From NCBI RefSeq assembly GCF_034356035.1, contig NZ_CP136423.1, positions 2,914,001-2,978,000 on the forward strand: a DNA stretch of 64,000 nt, read 5' to 3'. Position 1 is the stretch's first letter, and the number at the start of each line of letters is the position of its first letter. The notes under the pieces are model-generated. The model made no database searches, had not been told where the DNA came from, and was given only the letters and a program-made list of their open reading frames with translations. This DNA is from Blautia hydrogenotrophica DSM 10507. Its GTDB lineage: Bacteria > Bacillota > Clostridia > Lachnospirales > Lachnospiraceae. Positions 18,277 to 27,567 of the stretch are shown here, piece by piece. The translations under genes were made by a program, and so were the position numbers.

Positions 18277-19788
18277 TTACTTTCTCACAGTACACACACC
18301 GTTCTTATCAAAGATATAGTTCTTCCCGCTCCAGTGCTCCGTGCGGTTGCGGTATTGCACACCTGATGTCTTGTGGAAGAAATACAATTTTCCGTCAATT
18401 CTCTGGAATCCGGTCAGCATTCTGCCGTATTGGCCGAATCCATAGTACTTACTTCCTATCTTCCTTATTCCATTTCTCACTACGCCGTGAGTCGTCGGCA
18501 GCGCATAGTATTTGCCGCCTTTATGTTTAAACCATCCAGTGACTGCCTTGTAATTAGAACCGAAATAATACGCTCTTTTTACCCCTTTATAGGTGGCCGA
18601 AATCAGCTGGTTCTTCACACGAACTCCATTTTCATCGGAATAATAAATAGTCTTTCCGCTAGAGGACACAAACAGTTTATTGGTATAAAGCATTCCGTCT
18701 ACTTTGGAGAAATAGTAATACTTTTTCTGAATCGGAATCCAGCCAGTAGCAGCATAGCCAGTTCGGTAATAGAAATATCTCTTTTTTCCATTGATAGTCT
18801 GCCAGCCGTATTGACGTGCTCCGGTACCATCCACATAGTAAATCTTTCCGTTTACCTTAAACAGCTTATTCTTATATAGCGTTCCATGATCGTAATAATA
18901 GTATTTTCCATTTTGCTCCACCCAGCCATTTTTCACAGTTCCATCCGGGTCATACCCAGCCACCGGCTGCGTCCGAGGTGTAATCTTGCTCAGATAGTAG
19001 ACATAGCCAAAATTCAAATCCACCGCGTTTTCTCTCGGTATACCACTGATCATCCCGGCTGTCGTAGGGCCTATAGAACTTCCATCCGTCGCCTGCCAGA
19101 TGGTATAACGATAATCACTCTTGCTTGGTCCTGTGCTGTTGCTGTTATATTGGGCAATCCACACATCATAGCCTGCCAGCATACTCATATTGAACTCATT
19201 GTTATACCAATTGAGATTCGTATAAATCATCGGATAATAGCCGGCCCTCTTGATCTCCGACAGGAACGCATCCGCAATCTTGGACTTTGTGGACGGTGAC
19301 AGATACTCAACTGTCGCATCTTCCATATCAAAAACCACCGGATAGGAAATCTTATGTCCCGTAATCATTTTGACTACATACTGGGCATCCTTCTTGGCTT
19401 GGGCCGTCGTCTTAGCTGTGGAATAGTAGTAGACTCCCACTGGTATTCCCGCCGCGTTAGCCCCTCTGATATTCGCTCTGTAGGTCTTGTCCTCCCTTTG
19501 ATAACTTCCATTTCCATAGCCGCCCACCCGGATAAATGCATAGTCCACACCAGATTTTGCGACCTTGTCCCAGTCGATGTTTCCCTGCCATTCTGAGACA
19601 TCGATTCCTCTGGTCTTAGCTCCGGGGATCACCTGTCCCTTTCCGTTGTAACATTTTCCTCCGCTTTTCTTCCATGCTTTGGAAGAGGCAGCCTGCACAT
19701 CTTGGGCAGTCTGGGGCAAAGTGACGGAGGTGGCAAGCACAGCTGCCGCCAGTACTATGGATAGCACTCTTTTTACAAACTTTTTCAT
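18277..19788 (-). CDS. Secreted GH25 lysozyme with C-terminal cell-wall-binding repeats
   Basis: A 503-residue exported muramidase. Residues 1-33 form a signal peptide ending in DVQAAS. Residues of about 60-265 form the GH25 barrel, with RGIDVSEWQGNIDWDKV at its start and the catalytic acidic cluster VVFDMED. From about 280 to the end come aromatic Gly/Tyr/Trp repeats of the choline-binding type, such as WVEQNGKYYYYDHGTLYKNKLF and WIPIQKKYYYFSKVDGML. It should cut its own or competitors' peptidoglycan while bound to wall polymers. It is monocistronic, with its own promoter and a 3' hairpin. Confidence 0.92.
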   Translation of the reverse strand: MKKFVKRVLSIVLAAAVLATSVTLPQTAQDVQAASSKAWKKSGGKCYNGKGQVIPGAKTRGIDVSEWQGNIDWDKVAKSGVDYAFIRVGGYGNGSYQREDKTYRANIRGANAAGIPVGVYYYSTAKTTAQAKKDAQYVVKMITGHKISYPVVFDMEDATVEYLSPSTKSKIADAFLSEIKRAGYYPMIYTNLNWYNNEFNMSMLAGYDVWIAQYNSNSTGPSKSDYRYTIWQATDGSSIGPTTAGMISGIPRENAVDLNFGYVYYLSKITPRTQPVAGYDPDGTVKNGWVEQNGKYYYYDHGTLYKNKLFKVNGKIYYVDGTGARQYGWQTINGKKRYFYYRTGYAATGWIPIQKKYYYFSKVDGMLYTNKLFVSSSGKTIYYSDENGVRVKNQLISATYKGVKRAYYFGSNYKAVTGWFKHKGGKYYALPTTHGVVRNGIRKIGSKYYGFGQYGRMLTGFQRIDGKLYFFHKTSGVQYRNRTEHWSGKNYIFDKNGVCTVRK

Positions 19789-19842
19789 TTCTCCTCCAAA
19801 CTCCTCTTTGTTACAATTTCATTACATTGTTTTAACTTTTTT

Positions 19843-19872
19843 ATTATACAATGCTCTTTCCCTCGTGTGCAA
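19843..19872 (-). promoter_or_regulatory. Sigma-A promoter of the lysozyme gene
   Basis: On the minus strand TTGCAC (19872-19867) and TATAAT (19848-19843) are separated by 18 nt, about 55 nt before the lysozyme start. The AGGAG repeats before the ATG support this as the gene's own leader. Confidence 0.7.
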
Positions 19873-19950
19873 GTGCAATTTTGAAAATTTAGGAAACCTT
19901 TTCTGCCCCCTACCTGACAATTATTCAGTCGATTCTGCAAGCCGAGCTTT

Positions 19951-20760
19951 CTATTTCTTAGGAGTCAACCGTTTCATTCTAATATTTAAATACGCAAACA
20001 GCGTCACCATAATCGGCGGTGTCCAACACATAAACGCATATGGCAGATACTCCGCCGCACTGACGGCAAGCATACCAACCATTACAATTCCACAAGTATT
20101 CCACGGAATGAGAGGGAAGGTAATTGCCGCACTCCTCATTCAAAATCTTTTCAACTAAAACACACAGAGTTCCCGTCGTTTCCAAAACGCCACCATAGGA
20201 AACTGCGCAGAAAATCAAAGCAGTCGTCTCTAACATGGAGGACATACCCCCTCTCGTTAGCAACGAATCTACGGATTCTACGCCCGCGGTTCCCATATAT
20301 CTAATATGGATAGAAATCCGCTCCCTGCACCCCCTCCCACAGAGAGCTCCCACAAGAATCATCAGAAAAATATCGAGAATTGCAAGAATCCTAAAACCAA
20401 TCATCCCTATCACCTTCAGCACAGGAAACATCAGCAAAGGACTAACCACAAAAGTATCCTCCAAGGTGGCAGTAATCACATAAATGAATTCCATCCCTGT
20501 GCCATTTTTCCTTGAATCCACGCGCCAATTACCATTCCCACCATGAACAGAATAATCACCGCCTGGAAAACAGAAACGATGGAATTCAGTATTTCCGTCT
20601 CCAATTCTTCCCAGGTCTGCTCCATCCGAATCGCAAGCAGAGAGGTAAGCACAATTACAGCGATAAAAGGAATGTGCACCTCCAACTCCAAAACGATCAG
20701 AGAAAAGGTTAAATTCCAATCAGAATCCCCAGCATCATCTACGATCTGCCCCTTGAACAT
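19951..20760 (-). pseudogene. Decayed NhaC-type Na+/H+ antiporter
   Basis: Three minus-strand fragments in different frames together resemble NhaC antiporters. 20760-20476 gives the N-terminal part (IVLELEVHIPFIAVIVLTSLLA ... VGMVIGAWIQG). About 20480-20160 in a second frame gives the middle (MLETTALIFCAVSYGGVLETTG). 20139-19951 gives the C-terminus (NTCGIVMVGMLAVSAAEYLPYAF ...). Together they make about 270 codons against about 450 in intact family members, so there are frameshifts plus internal deletions. No strong ribosome site precedes it. Such antiporters often sit near amino acid fermentation genes, and this one is next to such an operon. Confidence 0.75.
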
Positions 20761-21149
20761 ACAGATTGACTTTCTCAGACAGGGATCGTCTTCAAACTTT
20801 TACATTATGCAAAGCCCTTTCTGCCCCATATAAATGTGATTTTACAAATTCTGAAAATTATCTCTTTTTACTTCTGCCAATATATTTTCACCCACACGCA
20901 GAAAACATCCGCCTTTCTGAGTATATAACACCGCACAATATTTTCAGAAAAACAAAAGCCATCCACGTCTCTTTGAATACTCTTTCTGACAGCGAAAAAT
21001 CCACGAAATCTCGTACAAACATAGAGAAATCATGGATTTTTATTGTATACAAAATGTAAATAAACATAGCCTTCAGAAGAACCATATACCGACAGTTCCT
21101 CTGAAGGCTTTTGAGGTTGAAAAGTATTTCCTAATTTATGAGATGTATG
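20761..21149. other. Intergenic region with two bidirectional terminators
   Basis: No gene is visible. It holds an imperfect AAAAATCCA.../...TGGATTTTT hairpin at 20995-21041 and a strong hairpin at 21068-21109 (AGCCTTCAGAAGAAC with GTTCCTCTGAAGGCT). The second sits about 40 nt past the aminotransferase stop and should end the 7 kb fermentation operon. The rest is AT-rich and looks like decayed sequence upstream of the antiporter pseudogene. Confidence 0.6.
21068..21109 (-). terminator. Terminator of the sigma-54 fermentation operon
   Basis: A 15 bp near-perfect stem with a 12 nt loop, about 40 nt after the stop of the last gene. A second T-flanked hairpin follows at 20995-21041, so the operon appears to have tandem terminators. 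Confidence 0.75.
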
Positions 21150-22337
21150 TTATTTCATAATTTCGCGCAATACTTCGCCCATTCTCTTGATACCCTCTAC
21201 AATTTTATCCTCCGACATGTTAGAGAAATTCAAACGGCATGTATTTTCATGACTACCCTGCGGATAAAACGCGCCGCCCGGAATGTACGCCACATTCCTC
21301 TCTACACATTCTTTCAATACCTCTCTTGCATCCATATGCTCCGGCAGTTCTACCCAAGTAAATAACCCGCCTTTGGGGTACGTGAATGTTACTTCAGCCG
21401 GAAATTCCTGTTTCATTGTGTCAAGCATCAACCGTCTCCTTGCCCCATACAATTTACGGATTTTTTCTACATGAGCATCCAAATCGTACAGTTCCATAAA
21501 ACGGCTGATTTCCATCTGGGAAACCGTTGAAGGCTGTAAATCAGCTCCCTGCTTGACAAAGATATATCTCTGTAAAATATCCGGTGCCGCACAAATCCAC
21601 CCAATTCTGTATCCCGGCGCTAAAATTTTAGAAAATGATCCCAAAAAGATGACTAAGCCTTTTTCATCCATAGATTTCAAAGAAGGGATACTCTCCCCTT
21701 CATAGCGCAGCTCACCATAAGGGTTATCCTCAATGACAGGAATATCGTACTTATTGATAATCTCCATAAACGCTTTTCTGCGCTCTAAAGACCAAGTACG
21801 TCCCGTTGGATTTTGGAAGTCTGGAATCACATAAATCATTTTGACTCTTTCCGTTGTTTCCAAAATTTTTTCTAATTCTGACGGAATCATACCATCCTCA
21901 TCCGTAGGCACTTCCATGAATTTAGGCTGATATGCCTTGAACGCATTGAACGCTCCCATATACGACGGACTTTCAAACAGTACAACGTCCCCTTCGTCCA
22001 AGAAAAGTTTCGCGGAAAAATCCAATCCCTGCTGAGAGCCGTTTGTAATCAGGATCTGCTGTGGTACTGTATCAATGGCGTATTTTGCTTTCATACGCAC
22101 GGCAATTTTTTCGCGCAGTGGGTCGAATCCCTCTGTCGTCGCGTACTGCATCGCCACCGCACCCGCTTCGTCTAGTACATGATTGGCAGCGTCTTTCATT
22201 TCTTGCACTGGGAACATCTCCGGCGCTGGAAGTCCTCCGGCAAAAGAAATCATGCCTGGTTTTAAAGTTAATTTGATGGCCTCCCGGATTTCGGAGCCTT
22301 TCATATTATCTACTCTTTTCGCAAACTGTACCCGCAT
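21150..22337 (-). CDS. Fold-type I PLP aminotransferase, amino acid fermentation operon
   Basis: A 395-residue class I/II aminotransferase of the LysN/2-aminoadipate-like subgroup, free of a regulator domain. Landmarks are MISFAGGLPAPEMFP near the start, PDFQNPTGRTW in the substrate region, DNPYGELRY, and the PLP-binding Lys in GSFSKILAPGYRIGW. It converts an amino acid plus an oxo-acceptor to the 2-oxoacid used by the oxidoreductase encoded upstream. It is the last gene of the operon, 14 bp after brnQ. A close relative with the same job lies at 58634-59848. Branched-chain or aromatic substrates are both possible; BrnQ next door favours the former. Confidence 0.88.
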   Translation of the reverse strand: MRVQFAKRVDNMKGSEIREAIKLTLKPGMISFAGGLPAPEMFPVQEMKDAANHVLDEAGAVAMQYATTEGFDPLREKIAVRMKAKYAIDTVPQQILITNGSQQGLDFSAKLFLDEGDVVLFESPSYMGAFNAFKAYQPKFMEVPTDEDGMIPSELEKILETTERVKMIYVIPDFQNPTGRTWSLERRKAFMEIINKYDIPVIEDNPYGELRYEGESIPSLKSMDEKGLVIFLGSFSKILAPGYRIGWICAAPDILQRYIFVKQGADLQPSTVSQMEISRFMELYDLDAHVEKIRKLYGARRRLMLDTMKQEFPAEVTFTYPKGGLFTWVELPEHMDAREVLKECVERNVAYIPGGAFYPQGSHENTCRLNFSNMSEDKIVEGIKRMGEVLREIMK

Positions 22338-22350
22338 ATTAAATACCTCC

Positions 22351-23619
22351 TTATTCTACAAAACCTTTCTTCTTTGACGGTATAAAAAATCCAATGGCAG
22401 CGGCAATCGCTACCGGAACAAGCCAATTTAATCCAAAGGACGCCAACGGAAGCTTCTGCATGATAGGCACATTCGCTACCGTTAAAATACTGATTACAAG
22501 TGCCACATATGCCGCAAATCTGAACGTGTTATCGTTTTTAATTTTTTCCGTAAAGATAGAAAGCAGAACCATTGCTATGACAACCGGATAAATCACTGAC
22601 AAAATCGGTCCCGAAAATTGAATGATTGTGCTTACACCGAAATTAGAAATCACAGCGCTGAACACGCAGAACCCAATGACAATCCATTCATATTTGACTT
22701 TATTGTTGCATACACCAACAAAGAACTGAGCGATTGCGGAAGTTGTTCCTATTGCAGTTGTCAAACATGCCAGCGCAATGATAATGCCAAGCAAAATTTG
22801 TCCGCCGTTTCCAAGCAAAGCGGAAGTAATCGCGACAACCAACGCAGTCTGGTCGATGCCTGCATCGTACTGTGTGGAAACAGTTGTCCCTACGATACAC
22901 AAGCCGCCATATACAAGCGCCAGACAGATACCTGCGACAATGCCCGCTTTGCCTATCATAGAAACCTGATCTTTTTTATCTACATATCCTTTTCCGACCA
23001 CAGATGCTATGACTAAAAGGGCAATAACCGTACCTCCAAACGCATCCATTGTCTGATAACCCTGTGTCAAACCGTAAGCAAATAAGTCTTCTACATACGG
23101 CTCCGGTCTCACTTCGCCAAGCGGCGTCAGAAACCCCTTGATAATCAGTATTGCCAATGCGATTAAGAGCGCCGGCGTTAAAAATTTCCCGACATTATCT
23201 ACCACCTTAGACGGACGAATCGTCAATACTAATGTAATGGCAAAAAATATTACAGAAAAAACGATAGGATTTGCCTCTGGAAACAAAGGCTGTATAGAAA
23301 TTTCAAATGTTGTTGCGCCTGTTCTTGGAATCGACATCAAAGGCCCGATACAGGCAAGCATCACGCATCCTACGATCGTAGAAAATTTTTCTCCAACTCT
23401 GGAAAGAACGCCGATTCCTTTTGTCTCGTATTTGCATGACACTACAACGGCCAGTATGCAAAGTACAACGTCTCCTACTAAGAAGCCGGCAAACGCAGTA
23501 TACCATTCCTGTCCGGCCAATACTCCCAGATGCGGCGGGAATATCAAATTGCCAGCGCCGAAAAATGTTGCGAATACCGCAAAACCAATTATAATGATAT
23601 CGAAATTTTTCTTGGACAT
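22351..23619 (-). CDS. brnQ: Branched-chain amino acid:cation symporter BrnQ
   Basis: A 422-residue LIVCS-family carrier with about 12 membrane helices. The N-terminal family block FFGAGNLIFPPHLG is present, and the middle contains ASVVGKGYVDKKD. It should import Leu, Ile and Val with Na+ or H+. It lies between the CoA-transferase (28 bp) and the aminotransferase (14 bp), so uptake is cotranscribed with catabolism. This gene is the best clue that the whole operon handles branched-chain amino acids. Confidence 0.92.
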   Translation of the reverse strand: MSKKNFDIIIIGFAVFATFFGAGNLIFPPHLGVLAGQEWYTAFAGFLVGDVVLCILAVVVSCKYETKGIGVLSRVGEKFSTIVGCVMLACIGPLMSIPRTGATTFEISIQPLFPEANPIVFSVIFFAITLVLTIRPSKVVDNVGKFLTPALLIALAILIIKGFLTPLGEVRPEPYVEDLFAYGLTQGYQTMDAFGGTVIALLVIASVVGKGYVDKKDQVSMIGKAGIVAGICLALVYGGLCIVGTTVSTQYDAGIDQTALVVAITSALLGNGGQILLGIIIALACLTTAIGTTSAIAQFFVGVCNNKVKYEWIVIGFCVFSAVISNFGVSTIIQFSGPILSVIYPVVIAMVLLSIFTEKIKNDNTFRFAAYVALVISILTVANVPIMQKLPLASFGLNWLVPVAIAAAIGFFIPSKKKGFVE

Positions 23620-23646
23620 AATCTCACCATCGCTTTCTTTTCCCTT

Positions 23647-24948
23647 TTACCAAAGCATCCATTTCTGCGCTGCCTCCCTTAGCTCATCCCGAAATTTGGG
23701 GTGTGCAATCGCAATAAGATTTTCAACCCTTTCTCTTACGTTTCTTCCTTTCAGTGCGGCAATCCCATATTCTGTCACAATATAATCAACACAATTTCTG
23801 GAAAGAGTAACCACTGTACCCGGTGTCAAATACGGCTGGATGGTTGAAATTGTTCCATTTTTTACAGTGGAATGCAAAGCGATGATAGAACGCCCATTTT
23901 TCGCATGGTTAGCACCTTGAGACATATCCGTCTGCCCGCCGCTTCCGCTGTAATGCCTGCTTCCGATGCCTTCCGAACCAACTTGACCAGTCAAATCCAC
24001 CTGAATCGCCGTATTAATAGCTACCATATTATCGTTTTTTGCAATCACCGCAGGATTATTGACATATTCCGCAGGCAGCATCAGTATAGCGGGATTGTTG
24101 TCCAAACAATCGTAAAGATTTTGATCTCCAAAAGCAAATGTACCTACGGTCTTTCCTCTGTGTAGCGTTTTTTTCTTATTTGTTACAATGCCTTTCTGCA
24201 TCAGTACCGCCATACCGCTGTTAATCATCTCTGTATGGATGCCCAAATCCTTTTTGTCGGCCAGCGCAAGGGCGATAGCGTCCGGGATGCTTCCAATACC
24301 AAGCTGAATGGTATCCCCATCATGTACGAGGCTAGCCACATATTTTCCGATTTCCTCATCCTCTTTTTCGATTTTGCTTAATGGAATGGTTGGTAGAGGG
24401 GTGTTTACCTCTACGATACGGTCAACATCCCGAATATGGATTTCCGTATCCCCATTGACTACCGGCAGATTAGGGTTAATTTCCAGAATGATTTTCTCCG
24501 CCTGATCCATATAGTGCCGATCAATCATATTGCATAAAGAGATTCTCATATATCCATGCTTATCCATCGGAGTCGCGGAACCGATATATACGTTCGGTCC
24601 GTCATGGGAATCTTTTCTTTTTGTCGCTTCATGCAGATTAACAGGGATATAGCTGCATCTCCCATTTTGATACAGCCTGCGGTTCGTTGAACCAAAGAAA
24701 TAGGAATCCAGTGAAAATGTATCTTTGTACGCATCCTCAAAAAATGGATAATCCCCGTTTGCAAGAGAGTATAATATCCTGATCTTATGAATATCTTCCC
24801 TATCCTGCAACGTATGTAACTGGCCCAAAATTGTAAACGGCTCGTTTGCACAGTAACCGGGTGCAAGATAATCGCCGTCAGAAATAATTGCCAGCGCCTC
24901 GGCAACCGTTCCTTTCTTTTCGTTGTAAATCTTTTGATAATCTGTCAT
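23647..24948 (-). CDS. Acyl-CoA:carboxylate CoA-transferase (acetyl-CoA hydrolase / 4-hydroxybutyrate CoA-transferase family)
   Basis: A 433-residue single-chain family I CoA-transferase of the Cat1/Cat2 type. The catalytic Glu is expected at E240 in IHTEMINSGM. The Gly-rich blocks LGIGSIPDAI and SEGIGSRHYSGSGGQTD, and the C-terminal VTEYGIAALKGRNVRERVENLI, are typical of the family. In this operon it probably moves CoA from an acyl-CoA made by the oxidoreductase to acetate or similar, releasing the (branched) fatty acid and saving the thioester energy. It lies 15 bp after the gamma subunit gene. Confidence 0.88.
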   Translation of the reverse strand: MTDYQKIYNEKKGTVAEALAIISDGDYLAPGYCANEPFTILGQLHTLQDREDIHKIRILYSLANGDYPFFEDAYKDTFSLDSYFFGSTNRRLYQNGRCSYIPVNLHEATKRKDSHDGPNVYIGSATPMDKHGYMRISLCNMIDRHYMDQAEKIILEINPNLPVVNGDTEIHIRDVDRIVEVNTPLPTIPLSKIEKEDEEIGKYVASLVHDGDTIQLGIGSIPDAIALALADKKDLGIHTEMINSGMAVLMQKGIVTNKKKTLHRGKTVGTFAFGDQNLYDCLDNNPAILMLPAEYVNNPAVIAKNDNMVAINTAIQVDLTGQVGSEGIGSRHYSGSGGQTDMSQGANHAKNGRSIIALHSTVKNGTISTIQPYLTPGTVVTLSRNCVDYIVTEYGIAALKGRNVRERVENLIAIAHPKFRDELREAAQKWMLW

Positions 24949-24963
24949 ATATGACTCCTTTCT

Positions 24964-25518
24964 CTATACGGAAGTATTCTGTACCAGTGAAATACCCTTC
25001 TGTACCGCCGCTTCGTTCAACTCAATGAACTCCGGCTTTTTCCCCAACATGTGCTTGACGCTCTTGGACAGCTCTTCCTGCGTAAAAATGCCTGTTTTAG
25101 CAGTAAAAGCTCCCGCCATAATGATGTTGGCTACTTGCCTTGCCCCCATCTCTTTTGCCATTTCATCTATGGGGATAGATACTACTTCAAATTGTTCGGT
25201 CAAATCTGAAGTGTCGCACAGACTACCATTTGCAAAAAGGAGCCCGCCCTCTTTCAATCTTGGAAGAAACTTTTCTAAAGACGGCTGATTAAATACCATC
25301 AGCACATCTGCTTTCCCAACAATAGGAGATCCGACTTCTTCCTCTGACAAAATAACCGTACAGCTAGCGGTGCCGCCCCTTTGCTCCGGCCCATACTGCG
25401 GTAGGAACATAGCCTGCTTATGATTCGCGCACGCCGTATATCCCAACAGTTTTCCAGTTACCATAACGCCTTGCCCGCCAAAACCGGCTATAATCATCTT
25501 TAATTCCATCTTTTTCAC
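24964..25518 (-). CDS. 2-oxoacid:ferredoxin oxidoreductase gamma subunit
   Basis: A 184-residue gamma subunit. The opening block IIAGFGGQGVMVTGKLLG is the family hallmark that contacts CoA, followed by FLPQYGPEQRGGTASCTVI and VLMVFNQPSLEKFLP. With the alpha, beta and delta subunits it oxidatively decarboxylates a 2-oxoacid to acyl-CoA and reduces ferredoxin. It overlaps the beta gene by 4 nt (ATGA), showing translational coupling. Its relative at 61269-61799 occupies the same place in the second module. Confidence 0.93.
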   Translation of the reverse strand: MKKMELKMIIAGFGGQGVMVTGKLLGYTACANHKQAMFLPQYGPEQRGGTASCTVILSEEEVGSPIVGKADVLMVFNQPSLEKFLPRLKEGGLLFANGSLCDTSDLTEQFEVVSIPIDEMAKEMGARQVANIIMAGAFTAKTGIFTQEELSKSVKHMLGKKPEFIELNEAAVQKGISLVQNTSV

Positions 25519-26252
25519 TCCTTTTCTTTAAATACGCCCAAAGGAAATGTTTTCAATGTGTTTTCCTGCATCCACTGAATGGTTTTTTCCGCTGACATCC
25601 CCCAATTTGTCGGACAGTTGGACATCAGTTCAATAAAGGAGAAACCTTTGTTCTCCAACTGGTTCTGGAATCCTTTGCGCAGCGCTCTTTTTGCTTCCTT
25701 GATGTGCGCCGGCGTGTCCAGCCCGCATCTCGCGATAAAGACAGGCGCTTCCAACTGGGAGAGGATCTCGCACATCTTCATAGGATAACCTTCCCGCTCC
25801 GGTTTTCTGCCATCCTGCGCGGTCGTTGCTCTCTGGCCTATCAGCGTCGTAGGCGCCATCTGTCCGCCTGTCATACCGTAAATACTGTTGTTTACGAATA
25901 TAGACGTAATATTTTCGCCGCGATTGGCTGCATGCATAATTTCAGAAAGACCGATTGCAGCCAAGTCGCCGTCTCCCTGATAGCTGTAAACAAACCGTTC
26001 CGGTGCACAGCGCTTGATTCCCGTCGCAACGGCAGGCGCTCTGCCATGCAGTGAAACGACAAGGTCGGTATCAAAATGGAACACGCCCATAGAAGAACAG
26101 CCGATTGGCAGTACAGATGTGGTGCGCTCTTGGATTCCAAATTCGTCTATCAGCTCGCAAATTAATCTCGTCGCAACGCCATGCAGGCAGCCTGGGCAGT
26201 AGCCCGTTGCTCTGGGATTCATAGAGTTTGGTCTTGTATAAATTTTTTCCAT
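25515..26252 (-). CDS. 2-oxoacid:ferredoxin oxidoreductase beta subunit (TPP-binding)
   Basis: A 245-residue beta subunit. YCPGCLHGV near the N-terminus is the conserved Cys motif. YSYQGDGDLAAIGLSEIMHA followed by IFVNNSIYGMTGGQMAPTT is the TPP/Mg2+ site (GDG to NN spacing). The start at 26252 follows a GGAGGGG-type ribosome site; the longer open frame upstream overlaps the alpha gene and is not coding. It catalyses the decarboxylation step in complex with the alpha subunit. Confidence 0.93.
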   Translation of the reverse strand: MEKIYTRPNSMNPRATGYCPGCLHGVATRLICELIDEFGIQERTTSVLPIGCSSMGVFHFDTDLVVSLHGRAPAVATGIKRCAPERFVYSYQGDGDLAAIGLSEIMHAANRGENITSIFVNNSIYGMTGGQMAPTTLIGQRATTAQDGRKPEREGYPMKMCEILSQLEAPVFIARCGLDTPAHIKEAKRALRKGFQNQLENKGFSFIELMSNCPTNWGMSAEKTIQWMQENTLKTFPLGVFKEKE

Positions 26253-26266
26253 TATTTCCACCCCTC

Positions 26267-27325
26267 CTATTCCTTCACCATTTTTTCGACTTCTTCCACT
26301 ACTTCTTCCGTCGTAAAGATCATGCCAGCTGACCGACCGTAGCAATGAATCGGGATTCTGCCCTCCAGCCCAATTTTCAAGTCCTCGACAAGCTGTGCGG
26401 GAATAGACATCTCCAGGCAAAGTACTTTTTTCACTTTCTTTTCATCTAATTTTTGTAAAGATACGTATGGGAACGGATAAAGCGTAATTGGCCTAACTAA
26501 ACCGACTTTGATGCCTTCTTCTCTCAGCATTTTAATCGCGCTTTTCGCAATTCTCGCGCTGGTTCCATATGCTGCGATGACATATTCCGCATCCTCCAGC
26601 ATATACTCTTCGCTCATATACTCTTCCTGCTCCCATTTTTTGTACATCTGTTCCATTTTTTTGTTATACAATTCCTGTTCCGCTTCTACCGGCAGCATGG
26701 AAGTAATGACTTTACGTTTCGGATTCAAATATTTCGTCGCAAAGAAATGTAAATCTTCTCTTTGCACATCCTTCATGGGAGGCAGTTCCACCTGCTCCAT
26801 CATAGAACCGATGCAGCCGTCCGCGGAAATCAATACAGGAGCTTGGTATTCCATCGCCTTGTCAAACGCTTTGTATGTAAAGTCCACCGCTTCCTGTACT
26901 GTTGCCGGAGCGTAAACCAACATACGGAAACCGCCATGTCCAGACGCCTTTGTCGCCTGCAAATAATCCATCTGCGCCGCTTGAATAGAACCGACGCCAG
27001 GGCCTCCGCGCATGATATTCACGACAACTGCCGGAAGTTCCGCACCTGCCAAAGAGGACAGACCTTCAGATTTTAAGCTCAGTCCCGGGCCGGAGGAAGA
27101 GGTCATCGCTCTCGTTCCTGTATAGGCTGCACCACATACCATATTCACAGACGCAACCTCGCTCTCACCCTGTACGAATACACCACCGACCTGAGGCAAA
27201 CGTTTTGACATATATTCCGGAATTTCATTCTGCGGCGTAATAGGATAGCCTGCAAAAAAACGGCATCCTGCACGCACAGCTGCTTCCGCAATCGCTTCAT
27301 TTCCTTTCATAAACAATTTTTCCAT
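26267..27325 (-). CDS. 2-oxoacid:ferredoxin oxidoreductase alpha subunit
   Basis: A 352-residue alpha subunit of the VOR/KOR class. Landmarks are MKGNEAIAEAAVRAGCRFFAGYPITPQNEI, GVFVQGESEVASVNMV, SSSGPGLSLKSEGLSSLAGAELP and the C-terminal transketolase-like domain with VRPITLYPFPY. The ATG at 27325 has an AGGAGGGG site about 7 nt upstream. It matches the alpha subunit of the second module almost block for block. Substrate choice among 2-oxoisovalerate, 2-oxoglutarate and indolepyruvate cannot be read from sequence; BrnQ and the lack of other clues favour branched-chain 2-oxoacids. Confidence 0.92.
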   Translation of the reverse strand: MEKLFMKGNEAIAEAAVRAGCRFFAGYPITPQNEIPEYMSKRLPQVGGVFVQGESEVASVNMVCGAAYTGTRAMTSSSGPGLSLKSEGLSSLAGAELPAVVVNIMRGGPGVGSIQAAQMDYLQATKASGHGGFRMLVYAPATVQEAVDFTYKAFDKAMEYQAPVLISADGCIGSMMEQVELPPMKDVQREDLHFFATKYLNPKRKVITSMLPVEAEQELYNKKMEQMYKKWEQEEYMSEEYMLEDAEYVIAAYGTSARIAKSAIKMLREEGIKVGLVRPITLYPFPYVSLQKLDEKKVKKVLCLEMSIPAQLVEDLKIGLEGRIPIHCYGRSAGMIFTTEEVVEEVEKMVKE

Positions 27326-27338
27326 CCGTAACCCCTCC

Positions 27339-27542
27339 TCACTTATATACTTCGATCGCACCTTCTGGACACATTGTCGCACACATCTTGCAGCCAATAC
27401 ATCCTTTCGTCTCATCCGCTTCTACTGCGTCATATCCCATTTTGTTTGTATATTTCCCCACAAACAAAACATGCTTTGGACATACGTTGACGCACAGTTT
27501 ACAGCTTTTGCAGTAGTCTTTGTTAATCTCTACTTCTGCCAT
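27339..27542 (-). CDS. 2-oxoacid:ferredoxin oxidoreductase delta subunit (2x[4Fe-4S] ferredoxin)
   Basis: A 67-residue ferredoxin-like subunit with two CxxCxxCxxxC clusters, CKSCKLCVNVCP and CIGCKMCATMCP. It passes electrons from the TPP subunit to soluble ferredoxin. It has a good AGGAGG site and lies 13 bp before the alpha gene. Upstream is an unusually long 186 bp gap containing the structured repeat element. Confidence 0.92.
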   Translation of the reverse strand: MAEVEINKDYCKSCKLCVNVCPKHVLFVGKYTNKMGYDAVEADETKGCIGCKMCATMCPEGAIEVYK

Positions 27543-27567
27543 CTTTTTTCCTCCTTAAATATTTTTT

